The translations under genes and the position numbers were made by a program. Shown piece after piece: positions 38,111 through 48,846 of a stretch of DNA of 64,000 bases. The DNA is taken from assembly GCF_028283705.1 (NCBI RefSeq), contig NZ_JAPWKD010000020.1:1-64000 (forward strand). The letters run 5' to 3'. Below the pieces are notes generated by a model. It did no database searches and was not told where the DNA came from. It was given only the letters and a program-made list of their open reading frames with translations. The stretch's first letter is position 1. The number at the start of each line of letters is the position of its first letter. This DNA comes from Pantoea sp. (lineage in GTDB: Bacteria; Pseudomonadota; Gammaproteobacteria; Enterobacterales; Enterobacteriaceae).

Positions 38111-39682
38111 TTATCCACGCGCCGGTTGGGCTGATGCCGCAATCTGCTCATGATGATAGCGGCCGGTTTTCAGGCTGCTTGGACCAAGGCGGGCAAATTT
38201 GAACATCAAATACATTTCCGCCACCAGGAACAGGGTGTACAGACCGCAAATCAGAATCATTGAGAACAGAACGTCGCCGACAGTCAGTGATGAGTTCGCG
38301 ACCGCCGTTGGCAACACCTCACCCACTGCCCACGGCTGACGGCCATACTCAGCGACAAACCAACCCGATTCGATGGCAATCCACGGCAGCGGGATGCCGT
38401 ACAGTGCCGCTTTAAGCAACCACGGCCACTTGCCGATGCGATTGCGGATGACACTCAGGAACGACAGCGCAATGATTGCCAGTAACAGGACGCCACACAG
38501 CACCATGATACGGAAGGCAAAATAGAGCGGAGCGACACGCGGGATTGAATCCGCCGTCGCTTTCTGAATCTGCGCTTCGGAGGCGTTCGCCACATCTGGT
38601 GTATAACGTTTCAGCAGCAGACCATAACCAAGATCCTGTTTGCTCTGTTCAAACGCTTTACGTACCGCCGGATCCTGGCTGCCAGCGCGTAATTGGTTCA
38701 GCAGCGCATAGGCTTTCATGCCGTTACGGATACGAACTTCATGCTGGGCCAGCAGCTCTTTCAGACCCGTTACTGGCGTATCGACAGAGCGAGTAGCAAT
38801 CAATCCAAGCAGATAAGGTATCTGGATCGCGTATTTGTTTTGCTGCGCGTCCTGATCCGGGATACCGAACAACGTAAAGGACGCCGGAGCCGGTTGGGTT
38901 TCCCATTCGGCTTCAATAGCAGCCAGTTTGGTTTTCTGCACATCACCCATTTCGTAGCCAGATTCATCACCCAGCACAATCACCGACAGCACCGCTGCCA
39001 TACCGAAGCTGGCTGCAATCGCGAAAGAACGCTTAGCAAAGGCAATGTCACGGCCTTTCAGCAGATACCAGGCGCTGATGCCGAGAATGAACATAGCACC
39101 GGCTGTATAGCCCGCTGCTACGGTGTGAACAAATTTCACCTGCGCCACCGGGTTCAGTACCAGCTCGGAGAAGCTCACCATCTCCATACGCATGGTTTCA
39201 AAATTGAACTCAGAGGCAATCGGGTTTTGCATCCAGCCGTTCGCCACCAGGATCCACAAAGCCGACATGTTCGAACCGAGCGCCACCAGCCAGGTCACCG
39301 CGAGGTGTTGTACCTTACCGAGACGATCCCAGCCGAAGAAGAACAGGCCAACAAAGGTGGATTCGAGGAAGAACGCCATCAGGCCTTCAATGGCCAGCGG
39401 CGCACCGAAGATATCGCCGACGTAGTGTGAGTAATAGGACCAGTTAGTCCCGAACTGAAATTCCATGGTCAGACCGGTTGCTACACCGAGTGCGAAGTTG
39501 ATGCCAAACAACTTGCCCCAGAACTTGGTCATATCTTTGTAAATCTGTTTTCCCGTCAGGACGTATACGGTCTCCATGATCGCCAGCAAAAACGCCATAC
39601 CCAGCGTTAATGGCACGAACAGGAAGTGATACATCGCCGTCAGGGCAAACTGCAAACGCGACAGCTCGACAATATCTAACAT
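38111..39682 (-). CDS. cydA: Cytochrome bd-I ubiquinol oxidase subunit I CydA
   Basis: Haem-bearing subunit that oxidises ubiquinol and reduces O2. Start at 39682 ([20 protein letters not shown]) gives 523 residues and places His19, an axial haem ligand, exactly as in E. coli. The quinol-loop region (about 240-340) and the helix [19 protein letters not shown] holding the haem-ligand methionine are present. An 18-codon upstream extension was rejected because the family starts at MLDIVELSR. Long upstream region suits oxygen-responsive control. Confidence 0.97.
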   Translation of the reverse strand: MLDIVELSRLQFALTAMYHFLFVPLTLGMAFLLAIMETVYVLTGKQIYKDMTKFWGKLFGINFALGVATGLTMEFQFGTNWSYYSHYVGDIFGAPLAIEGLMAFFLESTFVGLFFFGWDRLGKVQHLAVTWLVALGSNMSALWILVANGWMQNPIASEFNFETMRMEMVSFSELVLNPVAQVKFVHTVAAGYTAGAMFILGISAWYLLKGRDIAFAKRSFAIAASFGMAAVLSVIVLGDESGYEMGDVQKTKLAAIEAEWETQPAPASFTLFGIPDQDAQQNKYAIQIPYLLGLIATRSVDTPVTGLKELLAQHEVRIRNGMKAYALLNQLRAGSQDPAVRKAFEQSKQDLGYGLLLKRYTPDVANASEAQIQKATADSIPRVAPLYFAFRIMVLCGVLLLAIIALSFLSVIRNRIGKWPWLLKAALYGIPLPWIAIESGWFVAEYGRQPWAVGEVLPTAVANSSLTVGDVLFSMILICGLYTLFLVAEMYLMFKFARLGPSSLKTGRYHHEQIAASAQPARG

Positions 39683-40508
39683 GATGACTCCTTGCTCCTC
39701 GCATGAACTCTCCCTGCGGGCGACAACGGCAAACAACAGACATTGACGTGCAGAAGAAGAGTCAGGAACGACTGATTATTGATTCCAGTTTTGTTACCGA
39801 CAGAACAGAGAAATCTGCTGCCCGAAGTGAGCGAGTAACAGTGACGAAAATTCCCTGAAAACGTATCGCAACAATCCGTTTCGGACAGGAGTGAGAGAGG
39901 AGGCGACAGAATTGATATAACAACGCCTGGCACAAACTCCTGAAAATGCGTGAAAAAGATTGAATTGATGTAGCGCAATTTATACCGGTTAAGTTGCGCT
40001 TTGCCAGTGGTAAAGTTTGTTATAACTCAGCATTTGTTGATCTGGATTAACGCATAAAATTTCCAGATATGTATTGTGGAGCTTATTGTTAATTAGTTGT
40101 CATGAGATGATGACGTAATTAAGAAAATAATTACCTTTGCCATAATTTTTTAACGAAGCGGTTGGCAAGACTTTCTTAATTTTCAATCAGACACCATCGA
40201 ATTTGCCCTTCTTTACCCTCTGACAAAATAATCATAGCTGCCAATTTTGACCTCGTCGGACTTTTCCCACTTTTTGCGTGGGTAAAGGCAGCAAAAACTG
40301 CCCCTGACCAGGCAACCTGGCCGACAGTCGCCCCAGCGGTAAGGATTTGTTAGTGATTGCTCTAACCCTTACTGAGTAAAATTTTAAGTTATTTTCAACA
40401 GGATACGACAACCATCACAATCCAGTCATTAACACCTCAACTTTTCCGATGTTTTGAGTAAAGTGAAAACCGCATAGGGTGTGCTGAAAGGATGATGAGG
40501 ATTTAAGG
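39683..40508. promoter_or_regulatory. 826-bp intergenic region upstream of cydA and of an unknown gene
   Basis: No convincing gene. AT-rich in the middle, with an ArcA-like GTTAATTAGTTGTCA at 40088-40102 (consensus GTTAATTAAATGTTA). Three small perfect hairpins stand in a row at 40266-40320 (CCCAC/GTGGG, GGCAG/CTGCC, CCAGG/CCTGG). The region must hold the cydA promoter on the minus strand and a promoter for the gene at 40509 on the plus strand; neither could be placed exactly. Confidence 0.5.
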
Positions 40509-41210
40509 ATGAGTAAACGGAGTGAGATTATTGAGGGTGCAGATGCGGCGCACACCAATTACGGGTTGGTTTACACGGAAGTGCTGGGTTGGGTGGACCT
40601 CGGTCATGCCCAGGGAGAGGACATCCGAAAACTGATGAATAAAATAAACTACGGTGAAGCGATGGGTGTGGCTCGCTACGACATTACGTATTCCCAGTCG
40701 ATGGTTGATCCCTGGAAAACCCTTCGGATGGGCAAATTTATTAAATGGCGTATCCGCACAGGCCGCCCTTACCAGGAACGTCAGAGTATTGCGCTGGCAA
40801 TGATGATGACGTTAGCCAGGCGTTTTGAAGCTATGCAAAATTCATTCCCCATCAGTCTGGTAACAGATAGTGGATTTAGTGGCGAAGATCTCTGCTCAGA
40901 CCTGCTGGGGTTTTACCGCGTAATGTCGATTCGCAATCCATTCCCATTATTGCGCCCCGTGAGCAAGGAGGAGGCACTCAAACGTTGGGATTATTACGGC
41001 AGAATTGGTTCCTGGAAAAATGAGACTTTTCAGCCACTCTTATTTCCTGACCCGGAAAAATACCCTTATGCCAGACCTCGCTTAGGTCAATTGCCTGCCT
41101 TTATGCAGACCATCAAGCCATACAATGACTGGAAATCTAGCAATGTAGGCATAGCAACCGCCGACGGCACTTATATGCAGGGTGGGAATCAGACGGATAT
41201 GATGGAATGA
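40509..41210 (+). CDS. Unrecognised 233-residue protein
   Basis: Not recognised with confidence. No signal peptide or membrane helix is apparent at the N-terminus (MSKRSEIIEGADAAHTNYGL). The segment YTEVLGWVDLGHAQGEDIRK vaguely recalls the YTxxxGxVDxxH pattern of DUF4056 proteins (weak, from memory). There is a helical central part (QSIALAMMMTLARRFEAMQN) and a Pro/Tyr-rich C-terminal third (LLFPDPEKYPYARPRLGQLP). GAGG lies 12 bases before the ATG. Its end overlaps the next gene by 4 bases (ATGA), so the two are a unit. Occupies the cydA-sucD gap, which holds mngRAB in E. coli. Confidence 0.75.
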   Translation: MSKRSEIIEGADAAHTNYGLVYTEVLGWVDLGHAQGEDIRKLMNKINYGEAMGVARYDITYSQSMVDPWKTLRMGKFIKWRIRTGRPYQERQSIALAMMMTLARRFEAMQNSFPISLVTDSGFSGEDLCSDLLGFYRVMSIRNPFPLLRPVSKEEALKRWDYYGRIGSWKNETFQPLLFPDPEKYPYARPRLGQLPAFMQTIKPYNDWKSSNVGIATADGTYMQGGNQTDMME

Positions 41211-41647
41211 AAAGATCTTTTAAAATCACAGCCAGCATTATCGCCATTCTGGTGGCCGTTCTTACAGGTGTGATTGCTTATTACTGGCCGATAATAGAAC
41301 CAGGATTTGACGGTAGTGCACATTACACCGAACAGGAAACAAGGCTGTATGAACATTTTACCCCTGAGATCCTGAAAAAAATGCCACGTATATCTGATCG
41401 CTATGAATTCGCCTTTTACAATGTCTCGGGCCCGGAATCACAGGGCTATACCGTCACCTTTCACGATACTACGGATACCAGCAAGATTAGCGCATACCTG
41501 GCGTCTCTTGGCTACAGTAAACACAACGATTGCGTAGTTAGTGGCGATTGCTGGAGAGGTAAAAATCCGGAGGTAACAGTGACAGTTGGCACGATCGCAC
41601 AAAATAAGGATGTATTGGTGTCCGTCGTTTATACACACCAATACTAA
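41207..41647 (+). CDS. Unrecognised small membrane-anchored protein
   Basis: 146 residues. One N-terminal helix (about 7-28, ITASIIAILVAVLTGVIAYY) is followed by a soluble domain rich in Tyr and Thr; with the short positive start MKRSFK the bulk should face the periplasm. Two cysteines in HNDCVVSGDCWRGK could form a disulphide, which suits a periplasmic location. Start overlaps the preceding stop, so the pair is co-translated and probably works together. Could be an immunity-like or envelope protein; no family was recognised. Confidence 0.75.
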   Translation: MKRSFKITASIIAILVAVLTGVIAYYWPIIEPGFDGSAHYTEQETRLYEHFTPEILKKMPRISDRYEFAFYNVSGPESQGYTVTFHDTTDTSKISAYLASLGYSKHNDCVVSGDCWRGKNPEVTVTVGTIAQNKDVLVSVVYTHQY

Positions 41648-41692
41648 CTAACAACCACGTCTTTAAATCTACTCGCAGTCTACAGAAGCAAC

Positions 41693-41724
41693 AAAAAAGC
41701 CGCTCCCCTCAAAGGACAGCGGCT
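41693..41724 (-). terminator. Rho-independent terminator of sucABCD
   Basis: On the minus strand AGCCGCT, a 13-base loop, AGCGGCT and then TTTTTTG, 23 bases after the sucD stop. Confidence 0.85.
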
Positions 41725-41746
41725 CAATATGTGCAACAGCTAAAAC

Positions 41747-42622
41747 TTATTTCGCCGGCAGGACTTCTTTCACGGCGTCGCCGATATCAGCCAGGCTGCG
41801 AACGGTTTTCACACCGGCCGCTTCCAGCGCAGCAAATTTCTCATCTGCTGTGCCTTTACCACCGGCGATGATCGCGCCTGCGTGCCCCATACGCTTGCCT
41901 TTCGGCGCAGTTACACCGGCGATATAACCGACAACCGGTTTGGTCACATGCTCTTTGATGTAAGCAGCCGCTTCTTCTTCAGCGCTACCGCCGATCTCAC
42001 CGATCATCACGATCGCTTCGGTCTGCGGGTCTTCCTGGAACATTTTCAGGATGTCGATGAAGTTAGAGCCCGGAATCGGGTCACCACCGATACCGACGCA
42101 GGTTGACTGGCCGTAGCCGATGTCAGTGGTCTGCTTAACCGCTTCATAGGTCAGGGTGCCAGAACGTGACACGATACCTACACGGCCCGGCAAGTGAATG
42201 TGACCCGGCATAATCCCGATCTTACATTCTCCTGGGGTGATCACACCCGGACAGTTCGGACCGATCATCCGCACGCCAGCTTCATCCAGCTTCACTTTCA
42301 CGGTCAGCATATCCAGCGTCGGGATACCTTCAGTGATGGTGATGATCAGTTTGATACCCGCGTCTATGGCTTCCAGGATACCGTCTTTGCAGAACGGAGC
42401 CGGAACGTAGATCACGGTGGCAGTTGCGCCTGTCGCTTCTACCGCTTCACGCACGGTGTTAAACACCGGCAGACCGAGATGGGTAGTGCCGCCTTTACCG
42501 GGGGTCACACCACCAACCAGCTGCGTACCATAGGCCAGCGCCTGCTCAGAGTGGAAAGTCCCCTGGCCACCGGTGAAACCCTGGCAAATGACTTTGGTGT
42601 TTTTGTCGATCAAAATAGACAT
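41747..42622 (-). CDS. sucD: Succinyl-CoA synthetase alpha subunit SucD
   Basis: Makes succinate and ATP or GTP from succinyl-CoA through a phosphohistidine. 291 residues with CoA-binding N-terminal Rossmann domain ([20 protein letters not shown]) and the phosphorylated histidine in [20 protein letters not shown]. Its ATG overlaps the sucC stop by one base (TAATG), ensuring equal subunit levels. Confidence 0.97.
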   Translation of the reverse strand: MSILIDKNTKVICQGFTGGQGTFHSEQALAYGTQLVGGVTPGKGGTTHLGLPVFNTVREAVEATGATATVIYVPAPFCKDGILEAIDAGIKLIITITEGIPTLDMLTVKVKLDEAGVRMIGPNCPGVITPGECKIGIMPGHIHLPGRVGIVSRSGTLTYEAVKQTTDIGYGQSTCVGIGGDPIPGSNFIDILKMFQEDPQTEAIVMIGEIGGSAEEEAAAYIKEHVTKPVVGYIAGVTAPKGKRMGHAGAIIAGGKGTADEKFAALEAAGVKTVRSLADIGDAVKEVLPAK

Positions 42623-43788
42623 TATTTACCCTCCGCAGCAGCAACAACACGCTGTGCCGCGTCTGTCAGGCTGGTTGCTGCAATGATGTTCAAACCGCTG
42701 TCCGCCAGTTTCTTAGCGCCCAGCTCGGCGTTGTTACCTTCCAGACGTACCACCACCGGTACGTTCACACCCACTTCCGCTACTGCACCGATGATGCCGT
42801 CTGCGATCAGGTCGCAACGCACGATGCCGCCGAAAATGTTAACGAATACAGCTTTAACTGCATCGTCAGACAGGATGATTTTGAAGGCTTCGGTTACGCG
42901 CTCTTTGGTTGCGCCGCCGCCGACATCAAGGAAGTTAGCAGGCTGACCACCGTGGTGTTTCACGATGTCCATAGTACCCATCGCCAGACCCGCACCGTTG
43001 ACCATACAGCCAATGTTGCCTTCCAGGGCGACATAGTTCAGTTCCCACTGCGTCGCATGTGCTTCACGCGGGTCTTCCTGGCTTGGGTCGCGCATTTCAC
43101 GCAGTTCCGGCTGGCGGAACAGGGCGTTGCCATCGGCACCCAGTTTGCCATCGAGGCACACCAGATCGCCCTGCTTCGTCACCACCAGCGGGTTGATCTC
43201 AACCAGCGCCAGGTCACGTTCCAGGAACATGGTCGCCAGACCCATGAAGATTTTGGTGAACTGGCTGACTTGCTTACCCGTCAAGCCCAATTTGAATGCC
43301 AGCTCGCGGCCCTGATACGGCTGCGGACCTGCTAACGGATCCAGCGCCATTTTGTGGATCAGGTGCGGGGTTTCTTCCGCCACTTTCTCAATCTCAACAC
43401 CGCCTTCGGTAGAGGCCATAAAGACCACACGACGGCTGGCACGGTCAACGACCGCACCCAGATAGAGTTCCTGATCAATGTCAGTCGCTGCTTCAACCAG
43501 GATCTGGTTTACCGGCTGACCTTCGGCATCTGTTTGATAGGTTACCAGGCGTTTACCCAGCCAGTGTTCAGCAAAGGCACGGATCTCTTCTTTGCTCTTC
43601 ACCACTTTCACACCGCCCGCTTTACCGCGGCCACCGGCATGAACCTGACATTTCACTACCCACGGGCCTGCGCCAATTTTTGATGCGGCTTCTTCTGCTT
43701 CACGTGGTGTAGTACAGGCGTAGCCAGTCGGTGCCGGCATACCATACCGTGCAAACAGCTGTTTAGCCTGGTATTCGTGTAAGTTCAT
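42622..43788 (-). CDS. sucC: Succinyl-CoA synthetase beta subunit SucC
   Basis: Nucleotide-binding subunit, 388 residues, with an N-terminal ATP-grasp domain ([37 protein letters not shown]) and a C-terminal flavodoxin-like part ([19 protein letters not shown]). Lies between sucB and sucD on one strand. Confidence 0.97.
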   Translation of the reverse strand: MNLHEYQAKQLFARYGMPAPTGYACTTPREAEEAASKIGAGPWVVKCQVHAGGRGKAGGVKVVKSKEEIRAFAEHWLGKRLVTYQTDAEGQPVNQILVEAATDIDQELYLGAVVDRASRRVVFMASTEGGVEIEKVAEETPHLIHKMALDPLAGPQPYQGRELAFKLGLTGKQVSQFTKIFMGLATMFLERDLALVEINPLVVTKQGDLVCLDGKLGADGNALFRQPELREMRDPSQEDPREAHATQWELNYVALEGNIGCMVNGAGLAMGTMDIVKHHGGQPANFLDVGGGATKERVTEAFKIILSDDAVKAVFVNIFGGIVRCDLIADGIIGAVAEVGVNVPVVVRLEGNNAELGAKKLADSGLNIIAATSLTDAAQRVVAAAEGK

Positions 43789-43864
43789 GATGTTCTATCC
43801 ATTCAGGTCTAGTAAAGACTAATGAGTTTTGGACGCGCCCTGAACCTGGCGCGCCCTATGAAAA

Positions 43865-45088
43865 TCAGACATCCAGCAGCAGACGTGCCGGATCTTCCAG
43901 CATCTCTTTCACCGCCACCAGATAACCGACAGACTCACGGCCATCAATCAGACGGTGATCATAAGAGAGCGCCAGATACATCATCGGCAGTACCACAACC
44001 TGACCATTCACCGCCATCGGACGATCTTTGATGGCGTGCATGCCCAGAATCGCACTCTGCGGTGGGTTAATGATCGGAGTGGACATCAGCGAACCGAAGA
44101 CACCGCCGTTAGTGATGGTGAAGTTACCGCCAGTCAGTTCGTCAACGGTCAGTTTGCCGTCACGGCCTTTCACCGCCAGTTCTTTAATTTTCTTCTCGAT
44201 ATCAGCCATGCTCAGCGCATCAACATCTCTCAGCACCGGCGTCACCAGACCACGCGGGGTGGATACCGCGATGCTGACATCGAAATAGTTGTGGTACACC
44301 ACGTCTTCACCGTCGATGGAAGCATTCACTTCCGGGTAGCGCTTCAGCGCTTCAACCACGGCTTTGATATAGAAAGACATAAAACCCAGACGCACGCCAT
44401 GACGCTTCTCGAAGGCATCGCCGTACTGCTTACGCAGATCCATGATCGGCTTCATGTTGATTTCGTTGAAGGTGGTCAGCATTGCGGTGCTGTTTTTCGC
44501 TTCCAGCAGACGTTCAGCAACACGCTTACGCAGACGCGTCATTGGCACGCGCTTCTCGCTACGGTTGGCAATCGCGGTCTGCGGTGCAGCAGCAGGTTGT
44601 GCTGCGGCCGGTGCCGCTTTGGCTTCCGGTTTCTTCGCCAGATGTTTTTCAACATCTTCACGCGTGATACGACCGCCAACGCCGCTGCCTTTAATCTGGC
44701 TGGCATCGAGGTCATGTTCAGCGATCAGGCGACGGATCGCCGGGCTGAGTGCGTCATTGCTCTCTTCTTCCAGAGAAGCCGTCTGACGCTGTGCAGGCGT
44801 TGATTCCTTGCTATCCACTTTCGCGGTGGTCTCTTTACCACTGCTGTTGCCTTCTTTCAGACGGCCCAGGATCTGGCGAGAAATTACGGTTGAACCTTCA
44901 TCTTCCAGCACCGCATCCAGTACGCCGTCGGCCGATGCCGGCACTTCCAGCACTACTTTGTCGGTTTCGATCTCGACAATTACTTCATCGCGACTGACCG
45001 CGTCGCCGGGTTTTTTATGCCAGGTTGCTACCGTTGCGTCCGCTACGGATTCAGGCAAATCGGGAACGAGAATATCTACGCTACTCAT
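43865..45088 (-). CDS. sucB: Dihydrolipoyl succinyltransferase (2-oxoglutarate dehydrogenase E2) SucB
   Basis: Core of the 2-oxoglutarate dehydrogenase complex. 407 residues: one lipoyl domain with the lysine in [13 protein letters not shown] (about residue 44), a linker, the peripheral subunit-binding domain ([20 protein letters not shown]), an Ala/Pro linker and the catalytic acyltransferase domain with [13 protein letters not shown]. Starts 15 bases after sucA. Confidence 0.97.
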   Translation of the reverse strand: MSSVDILVPDLPESVADATVATWHKKPGDAVSRDEVIVEIETDKVVLEVPASADGVLDAVLEDEGSTVISRQILGRLKEGNSSGKETTAKVDSKESTPAQRQTASLEEESNDALSPAIRRLIAEHDLDASQIKGSGVGGRITREDVEKHLAKKPEAKAAPAAAQPAAAPQTAIANRSEKRVPMTRLRKRVAERLLEAKNSTAMLTTFNEINMKPIMDLRKQYGDAFEKRHGVRLGFMSFYIKAVVEALKRYPEVNASIDGEDVVYHNYFDVSIAVSTPRGLVTPVLRDVDALSMADIEKKIKELAVKGRDGKLTVDELTGGNFTITNGGVFGSLMSTPIINPPQSAILGMHAIKDRPMAVNGQVVVLPMMYLALSYDHRLIDGRESVGYLVAVKEMLEDPARLLLDV

Positions 45089-45103
45089 TATCTTTCCTTT
45101 TTA

Positions 45104-47911
45104 TTAACCAAGGTTCAGCGCGTCATTAACCAGGTCTTGCTGCTGTTTTTGATGTACGGACATGTAGCCCACGGCCGGTGAAGCAGAAGCCGGGCGGCCT
45201 GCATAGCTCAGTGAAGCACCAAACGGAACCACTTCGCGGAAATGATGCTGACTGCAGTACCATGCACCCTGATTCAGTGGTTCTTCCTGACACCAGACGA
45301 AATCCTGGACATGAGAATAGGGTTTCAGTGCTTCCTGTACCGCTTTGTGCGGGAACGGATACAGCTGCTCAATACGAATAATCGCGACGTCGTTCTTCTC
45401 GCTCTTACGACGCTGCTCCAGCAGATCGTAATAAACCTTACCAGAACACATCACCACGCGTTTCACCTGTTTCGCATCGAGATCGTCAACTTCACCGATG
45501 GCAGGCTGGAAGCTGCCATTCGCCAGTTCATCGAGCGTCGAGATCGCCAGCGGATGACGCAGCAGCGATTTCGGTGACATAACGATCAGCGGACGGCGCA
45601 TACCGCGCAACGCCTGACGACGCAGCATATGGTAAACCTGCGCAGGCGTTGAAGGGACGCACACCTGCATGTTCTGCTCGGCGCAGAGTTGCAGATAACG
45701 TTCCAGACGTGCAGAGGAGTGCTCCGGACCCTGACCTTCATAACCGTGTGGCAGCAACATCACCAGGCCACACATACGCCCCCACTTCTGCTCGCCGGAA
45801 CTGATGAACTGGTCGATAACCACCTGCGCACCGTTGGCAAAGTCACCAAACTGCGCTTCCCAGATGGTCAGCACGCGCGGTTCTGCGGTGGCATAACCGT
45901 ATTCGAATGCCAGTACCGCTTCTTCCGACAACACCGAGTCCCAGACTTTGAACTGACCCTGACCATGATGGATATGGTGCAGCGGCGTATATGTGGAACC
46001 GTTCGCCTGGTTGTGTACCACCGCATGGCGATGGAAGAAGGTGCCACGGCCTGAGTCTTCACCTGACAGACGCACCGGGATACCTTCATCAACCAGCGTG
46101 GCGTAAGCCAGGTTTTCTGCGCCGCCCCAGTCAAAGGCTTTATTGCCTTCGGCCATCTCTTTACGGTCGTTATAAATCTTGGCAACACGGCCCTGGACTT
46201 CGATCGCTTCCGGCACCTGGCTGATACGACGTGCCAGTTCCTGCAAGCGTTTCATCTCAACAGTAGCCGGGTAGCTTTCGTCCCAGTCGTGATTCAGGTA
46301 CGGCGACCAGGTGAAGGAGTGCAGGCTCATCGGACGCCATTCCGGCACCACGCATTCACCGGCATCCAGCGCATCGCGATACACATTGACCATTTCGGTG
46401 GCATCTTCCAGTTTGGCGATGCCATCTGCTTCCAGGCGGTCAGCGTAGATTTTACGCGGTGTCGGATGCTTTTTGATTTTCTGATACATCAACGGCTGGG
46501 TTGCGCTTGGCTCGTCGGCTTCGTTATGGCCATGACGGCGATAGCACACCAGGTCGATAAACACATCACGTTTGAAGGTGTTGCGATAGTCGAGCGCCAG
46601 ACGGGTGACAAAGGCAACGGCTTCCGGATCGTCCGCATTAACGTGGAAGATCGGGGCCAGAACCATTTTACCGATGTCAGTACAGTACGGCGTTGAACGT
46701 GCATCCTGCGGGTTTGAGGTGGTGAAGCCCACCTGGTTGTTGATCACGATGCGAACCGTACCGCCCACTTCGTAACCCCGCGCCTGCGACATGTTCAGGG
46801 TTTCCTGCACCACGCCCTGGCCGGTCACCGCAGCATCACCGTGAATGGTGATTGGCAGCACTTTATTGCTGCTCGGCTCGGCCAGACGATCCAGGCGCGC
46901 GCGCACTGAACCCATTACTACCGGGCTGACAATTTCAAGGTGCGACGGGTTAAATGCCAGCGCCAGATGCACCAGGCCACCTTCGGTTTCCACATCTGAC
47001 GAGAAGCCCATGTGGTACTTCACGTCACCGGTGCCGAGGTGTTCTTTGTGCTTACCGGAAAACTCGTCAAAAAGGTCCTGTGGCTTTTTACCCAGTACGT
47101 TGATCAGCACGTTCAGACGGCCGCGGTGCGCCATACCCAGCACCACTTCACGCGTACCGCTTTTACCCGCGTGACGAATCATTTCGCGCAGCATCGGGAT
47201 CAGCGCATCACCACCTTCCAGTGAGAAGCGTTTCGCGCCGGGGAATTTAGCACCAAGGTATTTTTCCAGACCTTCTGCCGCCGTCAGCTCTTTCAGGAAA
47301 CCTTTTTTCTCGTCAGCACTAAAACTGGCGTGGCCCACGATCGATTCGAGACGCTGCTGAATCCAGCGTTTCTCGTCGGTGTTATTGATGTGCATGTACT
47401 CAGCACCAATGGAGCCACAGTAGGTCTGCTTCAGCGCTTCGAAGAGATCGGCCAGCTTCATGGTCTCTTTGCCGATAGCAAAAGAGCCAACGTTAAAGCT
47501 TTCCTGAAAATCAGCGTCGGTCAGGTCGTGATAAGTCGGGTCGAGATCCGGTACGGCGTCCTGTTTCCACAGGCCGAGCGGATCAAGGTTAGCGTGCTGG
47601 TGTCCGCGAAAGCGGAAGGCGTTGATCAGCTGCAGCACCTTAACCTGTTTGGAATTGGTGGCCGGATCAGTGACTGTGGAGGTGTAACGCGTTGCATCTT
47701 TGGCCAGGCGGCGGAAGTAATCACGCGTGGTGGAGTGAAACTGCTCAGGTTTCACGCCAGTGCCGGGCAGTTGCTGGAACATGTCGCGCCACACTGCATC
47801 AACAGAGTCAGGATCGGTCAGGAAATCCTCATAGAGTTGCTCTATGTAAGATTGGTTCGCGCCGGCCAGCCAGGAGGAGTCCAGCCAGGGCTTCATCGCG
47901 CTGTTCTGCAT
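45104..47911 (-). CDS. sucA: 2-oxoglutarate dehydrogenase E1 component SucA
   Basis: Thiamine diphosphate-dependent decarboxylase of the complex, 935 residues, same length class as E. coli (933). Opens MQNSAMKPWLDSSWLAGANQ. Conserved features include the substrate-site HRGRLNVLINVLGKKPQDLF, ThDP-binding GDAAVTGQGVVQETLNMS and the transketolase-like C-terminal half with EAQFGDFANGAQVVIDQFI. Preceded by 200 bases with strong hairpins after sdhB. Confidence 0.97.
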   Translation of the reverse strand: MQNSAMKPWLDSSWLAGANQSYIEQLYEDFLTDPDSVDAVWRDMFQQLPGTGVKPEQFHSTTRDYFRRLAKDATRYTSTVTDPATNSKQVKVLQLINAFRFRGHQHANLDPLGLWKQDAVPDLDPTYHDLTDADFQESFNVGSFAIGKETMKLADLFEALKQTYCGSIGAEYMHINNTDEKRWIQQRLESIVGHASFSADEKKGFLKELTAAEGLEKYLGAKFPGAKRFSLEGGDALIPMLREMIRHAGKSGTREVVLGMAHRGRLNVLINVLGKKPQDLFDEFSGKHKEHLGTGDVKYHMGFSSDVETEGGLVHLALAFNPSHLEIVSPVVMGSVRARLDRLAEPSSNKVLPITIHGDAAVTGQGVVQETLNMSQARGYEVGGTVRIVINNQVGFTTSNPQDARSTPYCTDIGKMVLAPIFHVNADDPEAVAFVTRLALDYRNTFKRDVFIDLVCYRRHGHNEADEPSATQPLMYQKIKKHPTPRKIYADRLEADGIAKLEDATEMVNVYRDALDAGECVVPEWRPMSLHSFTWSPYLNHDWDESYPATVEMKRLQELARRISQVPEAIEVQGRVAKIYNDRKEMAEGNKAFDWGGAENLAYATLVDEGIPVRLSGEDSGRGTFFHRHAVVHNQANGSTYTPLHHIHHGQGQFKVWDSVLSEEAVLAFEYGYATAEPRVLTIWEAQFGDFANGAQVVIDQFISSGEQKWGRMCGLVMLLPHGYEGQGPEHSSARLERYLQLCAEQNMQVCVPSTPAQVYHMLRRQALRGMRRPLIVMSPKSLLRHPLAISTLDELANGSFQPAIGEVDDLDAKQVKRVVMCSGKVYYDLLEQRRKSEKNDVAIIRIEQLYPFPHKAVQEALKPYSHVQDFVWCQEEPLNQGAWYCSQHHFREVVPFGASLSYAGRPASASPAVGYMSVHQKQQQDLVNDALNLG

Positions 47912-48038
47912 TGTGATCCCTTAAGCATTAGTATGCTTTTTTTGAGGTTTCATTGTTGCCGCTTTCGCGGCTTGCCGTAGTGAGTTCAGCGATACGAGCC
48001 CTTGCGCTATCGGCGCCCGACTCGTAAGGGAACCTTTA

Positions 48039-48104
48039 TAAGCGTGGTTCAGACCGCGCTTATAGAGGCTTCCGTAAACTGCCGGGAACCTGAGGTTCCC
48101 GGAC
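48039..48104. other. Two strong hairpins between sdhB and sucA
   Basis: TATAAGCG/CGCTTATA at 48039-48066 and the 21-base near-palindrome CCGGGAACC-TGA-GGTTCCCGG at 48084-48104. They lie between sdhB and sucA on the minus strand, where E. coli also has repeats that reduce read-through. Probably mRNA-stabilising or partial-termination structures; no T run follows them. Confidence 0.55.
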
Positions 48105-48115
48105 AGTGGGTCTTC

Positions 48116-48832
48116 TTATGCTCCGCGTTGCAGCAGCATCGACTTAATATGGCCGATGGCGCGCGTCGGGTTTAGTCCTTTTGGGCACACGCTCACACAG
48201 TTCATGATGCTGTGACAGCGGAATACACTGAAAGCATCATTCAGATTGTCCAGACGTGCATCGGTTTCGGTATCACGGCTGTCAATCAGGAAGCGGTAAG
48301 CCGCCAGCAAACCGGCCGGACCGATGAATTTGTCCGGGTTCCACCAGAACGACGGGCACGAGGTTGAGCAGCAGGCGCAGAGAATACACTCGTACAGACC
48401 ATCCAGATGCTCACGCTCAGCCGGGCTTTGCAGATGCTCACGCGCCGGTGGATTTTCCCCGTTATTCAACAGGTAAGGCTTAATCTTCTCATACTGTGCG
48501 TAGAATTGCCCCATATCCACAACCAGATCGCGAATTACCGGCAGACCAGGCAGCGGACGGATAACAATTTTCTTCGTACCATTGCCCAGTGCGGACACCG
48601 GGGTGATACACGCCAGACCGTTTTTACCGTTCATGTTCAGGCCATCAGACCCGCACACGCCCTCACGGCAGGAGCGACGAAACGCCAGCGTCGGATCTTT
48701 CTCTTTCAGCTTGATCAACGCGTCCAGCAGCATCATGTCGCGACCATCTTCCGCTTCCAGGCTGTACTCCTGCATACGCGGCGCGTCATCAACTTCCGGG
48801 TTGTAACGATAGATTGAAAATTCGAGTCTCAT
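48116..48832 (-). CDS. sdhB: Succinate dehydrogenase iron-sulfur subunit SdhB
   Basis: Electron-transfer subunit of complex II, 238 residues. The three cluster sites are visible: [2Fe-2S] in CREGVCGSDGLNMNGKNGLAC-type segment (about 55-75), [4Fe-4S] in CILCACCSTSCPSF and [3Fe-4S] in CHSIMNCVSVCPKGLNP. Starts 14 bases after sdhA in the order sdhCDAB. Confidence 0.97.
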   Translation of the reverse strand: MRLEFSIYRYNPEVDDAPRMQEYSLEAEDGRDMMLLDALIKLKEKDPTLAFRRSCREGVCGSDGLNMNGKNGLACITPVSALGNGTKKIVIRPLPGLPVIRDLVVDMGQFYAQYEKIKPYLLNNGENPPAREHLQSPAEREHLDGLYECILCACCSTSCPSFWWNPDKFIGPAGLLAAYRFLIDSRDTETDARLDNLNDAFSVFRCHSIMNCVSVCPKGLNPTRAIGHIKSMLLQRGA

Positions 48833-48846
48833 GATGATCTCCGCAA

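Noticed and set aside
39676..39978. A 100-codon frame upstream of cydA
   Set aside because: No ribosome site, no family resemblance, and it overlaps the cydA start in a region expected to be regulatory.
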